64,000 nt of DNA from Osedax frankpressi (lineage: Eukaryota; Annelida; Polychaeta; Sabellida; Siboglinidae). How positions within the stretch are numbered: position 1 is the first letter of the stretch; every line of letters begins with the position of its first letter. The DNA is taken from positions 7,364,875 to 7,428,874 of the forward strand of contig OZ038312.1 of NCBI GenBank assembly GCA_964035775.1, in the 5' to 3' direction. Below are positions 62,824 through 64,000 of this stretch, one piece after another. The translations under genes and the position numbers were made by a program. Under the pieces are notes generated by a model, which saw only the letters and a list, made by a program, of their open reading frames with translations, did not search any database and had not been told where the DNA came from.

Positions 62824-62993
62824 GAATGACCCGCGAGTTGATATCTACCACACCTGCGAGGTCACGTAAAGGTCATCATGAATACGACGCAGATGAGCCA
62901 ATTGCTGTACGTTGGATGTCTCCGGAGACTCTCTCTCAGAAAATCTTCACTGTAGAGAGCGATATCTGGTCTTTTGGAGTTCTTATGTGGGAG
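62824..62993 (+). CDS. MUSK: Exon n: kinase activation segment to alpha-F
   Basis: The segment begins (G)MTRELISTTPARSRKGHHE, then YDADEPIAVRWMSPETL, and ends SDIWSFGVLMWE. Landmarks are F-G-M-T-R, V-R-W-M-S-P-E and the D-I-W-S-F-G of alpha-F. Aligned to M-T-R-D-x-Y-S-T-D-Y-Y-R of related receptors, the three tyrosines are replaced by Ile, Pro and Ala; one Tyr lies about a dozen residues later. GA completes the Gly of DFG. The acceptor CAACACTGTAG is poor in pyrimidines. The donor GTAAGT is a consensus site. Confidence 0.93.
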
Positions 62994-63363
62994 GTAAGTC
63001 GAGGTTTTTGTTGATATAAATGAATTTTTGGGAGTGATTTGTATTTATAAAAACGGTATTTTGGATGAGATAATGAAGATTCCGATAGTTTATAATATTT
63101 TGAGCAAGGTTTAGGAAGGTCAGGTTGGTGGTTGAAAGTCTTACTTGAGGCTTTTAATGAGTATTTTGCATAACATGCAATAAATACTAAATTATGGATT
63201 TTGATGCGTGAGTTTATATATCATTACAATTTTATCATATTTATAATATATCATATAAATATTAATTATTTTCATAATTATTCATATTCGATGACATTCT
63301 AAAGATTTATATTGAAATCGTGACCCATTCATCGACATTTCAATCGTCTGATTTCTCTCACAG
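62994..63363. other. Unique intron
   Basis: A 370-bp phase-0 intron, AT-rich, ending GATTTCTCTCACAG. I see nothing else in it. Confidence 0.75.
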
Positions 63364-63478
63364 ATATTTTCACTCGGCCTTCGACCTTACGGACACATCG
63401 AGAATTCACAGGAAGTAGTGAAGTTCGTGGTCAACGGAGGTGTGCTGAACTCTCCAATAACTACGCCGGCGCCCCCTA
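63364..63478 (+). CDS. MUSK: Exon o: kinase alpha-F to alpha-G
   Basis: It reads IFSLGLRPYGHIENSQEVVK, then FVVNGGVLNSPITTPAPP. It matches MuSK I-F-S-Y-G-L-Q-P-Y and the V-x-x-G-x-x-L-x-x-P element. I end it at 63478 before the donor GTAATG. An alternative donor at 63485 (GTTTGC) has the same phase and adds two codons. Without splicing, the frame stops soon after, at TGA. Confidence 0.85.
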
Positions 63479-63755
63479 GTAATGGTTTGCATTGATTCGA
63501 CTCGCGTAGTACACGATTCTACGATAATATTACGTATCTATACGCCAATGGCCTGGAACCCGAATCAGCCTCTTAATTTCTAGACTAAAGAACTATTTCT
63601 AGACTAAAGACCATTTATAATAATTTTACTAATTGCGATAATCGCTTCGCATTGTACATTCGATAACGCTATCGACGTAATCATTATTCGGCGTCGACGA
63701 ATGCCTCGACGTCTAGTTGATTCCGATTCGATGCCGCCTTGTAGATGTCCTCGCC
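63479..63755. other. Last intron, mostly unique
   Basis: A short intron of balanced composition with many TCGA and CGAC motifs. Its 3' end is uncertain: a possible acceptor CTTGTAG at 63738-63744 would bring the Gly-rich repeat into the coding sequence, whereas the acceptor near 63846 would leave it intronic. Confidence 0.6.
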
Positions 63756-63829
63756 GTCGGCGGCGGCGGCGGAGGAGGAGGAGGAGGCTTGACCGGCGGA
63801 GGAGGAGGAGGCTTGACCGGCGGAGGAAT
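63756..63829. repeat. GGC/GGA trinucleotide repeat with a duplicated block
   Basis: GGC runs followed by GGA runs, with the block GGAGGCTTGACCGGCGGAGG present twice. In the plus frame of the last exon it stays open and would encode Gly-rich GGGGGGLTGG. Whether it is translated depends on the acceptor used. Confidence 0.9.
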
Positions 63830-63846
63830 ACGCTCTACGGCCAGAG

Positions 63847-63968
63847 AAGCGTACGAACTGATGCGTTTGTGTTGGGGTCGAAGGGCGGTGAATCGACCGC
63901 CCTTCATCATGATCGAACGCGCCCTCAGTTCGCAGCTCAGCCGAAAGACTTGTCCTCTCGCCGACTGA
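63847..63968 (+). CDS. MUSK: Exon p: kinase C-terminal end and stop codon
   Basis: It reads AYELMRLCWGRRAVNRPPFI, then MIERALSSQLSRKTCPLAD, then TGA at 63966-63968. L-M-R-L-C-W and R-P-P-F are the alpha-H/alpha-I landmarks of tyrosine kinases. The protein ends about 20 residues after R-P-P-F, as in MuSK, but lacks the terminal valine PDZ-binding motif of vertebrate MuSK. The start is chosen because phase requires two bases; an upstream acceptor at 63744 would also keep phase and add a Gly-rich insert. Confidence 0.85.
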
Positions 63969-64000
63969 ATATGTCGCTACCCGCCAAACTGAAAACCTCG

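Larger units (their letters stand above)
36754..63968 (+). other. MUSK: MuSK-like receptor tyrosine kinase gene, 3' part (16 exons visible)
   Basis: The gene span runs from the first visible exon to the stop codon. The predicted order is Ig (C-terminal half), Ig, Frizzled-type CRD with ten cysteines, kringle with six cysteines, one transmembrane helix, juxtamembrane segment and tyrosine kinase domain, ending shortly after the kinase. All exon joins are GT-AG and phase-compatible, giving about 745 codons. MuSK organises the postsynaptic membrane at vertebrate neuromuscular junctions, acting with agrin/LRP4 and binding Wnts through its CRD; in invertebrates the role is less defined. At least two Ig domains argue against ROR, which has one. 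The segment LEFPRNDIVYTGELSKGAFG resembles the corresponding MuSK region. The kringle is a feature of ROR and of some non-mammalian MuSK proteins. The N terminus is outside the window. The symbol is by resemblance only; a phylogeny could place it as a sister group. Confidence 0.85.

Noticed and set aside
62826-62880. Alternate frame reading VDIYHT in the activation loop, resembling DIYST
   Set aside because: It stops after a few codons; the MTRELIST frame is continuous with DFG before and VRWMSPE after.
36754-63968. Assignment to ROR instead of MuSK
   Set aside because: At least two Ig domains and the LEFPRNDIVY pre-kinase segment fit MuSK better; the kringle alone is not decisive. Kept as an alternative at low weight.

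Overview
The window looks like an AT-rich animal nuclear genome. It holds the 3' part of one multi-exon, plus-strand receptor tyrosine kinase gene, embedded in a very large amount of tandemly repeated DNA. By my estimate about 53 kb of the 64 kb is short-period tandem repeat and only about 2.2 kb is coding. The exons are clearly richer in G and C than the introns. The standard genetic code, GT-AG introns and an Ig/Frizzled/kringle/kinase receptor point to a metazoan, probably an invertebrate bilaterian; I cannot name the phylum. A run of exactly 200 N at 58946-59145 looks like a scaffolding placeholder.

Layout. Positions 1 to about 36605 are one continuous 12-bp satellite that runs off the left edge. 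It has nested higher-order duplications. It appears to lie inside an intron, because the first visible exon starts partway through an Ig domain. From 36754 to 63968 I can place 16 exons: the C-terminal half of one Ig domain (36754-36863), a complete second Ig (36969-37096 and 37583-37704), a Frizzled-type cysteine-rich domain (50291-50521 and 51853-52004), a kringle (53117-53338), a transmembrane exon (56905-57068), a juxtamembrane exon (57452-57555) and a tyrosine kinase domain (58434-63968). The codon phases at all 15 junctions are compatible and translate without a stop. The architecture and the sequence just before the kinase match the MuSK family best. ROR receptors share Ig-CRD-kringle-kinase but have only one Ig.

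Between the exons, most introns over about 400 bp carry their own repeat family: 21-bp, 16-bp, TA-rich, 65-bp and a large 17-bp array (about 8 kb) in the two introns before the CRD; 18-bp inside the CRD; 15-bp before the kringle; 29-bp (2.6 kb) before the transmembrane exon; 13-bp before the kinase; a pyrimidine-rich kilobase before the alpha-C exon; 11-bp, a 20-bp palindromic repeat and a CCA repeat in the kinase introns; and a GGC/GGA repeat next to the last exon. I recognise no transposon, tRNA, rRNA or second gene.

Function. The product should be a single-pass cell-surface receptor. Its extracellular part would bind partners through the Ig and CRD modules. Its kinase keeps the catalytic loop (HRDLAARN), DFG and the beta-3 lysine. 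It has lost the alpha-C glutamate position, the first P-loop glycine and the activation-loop tyrosine triad seen in MuSK, so catalytic output or its regulation may be unusual. The N terminus (signal peptide and upstream Ig material) lies left of this window.
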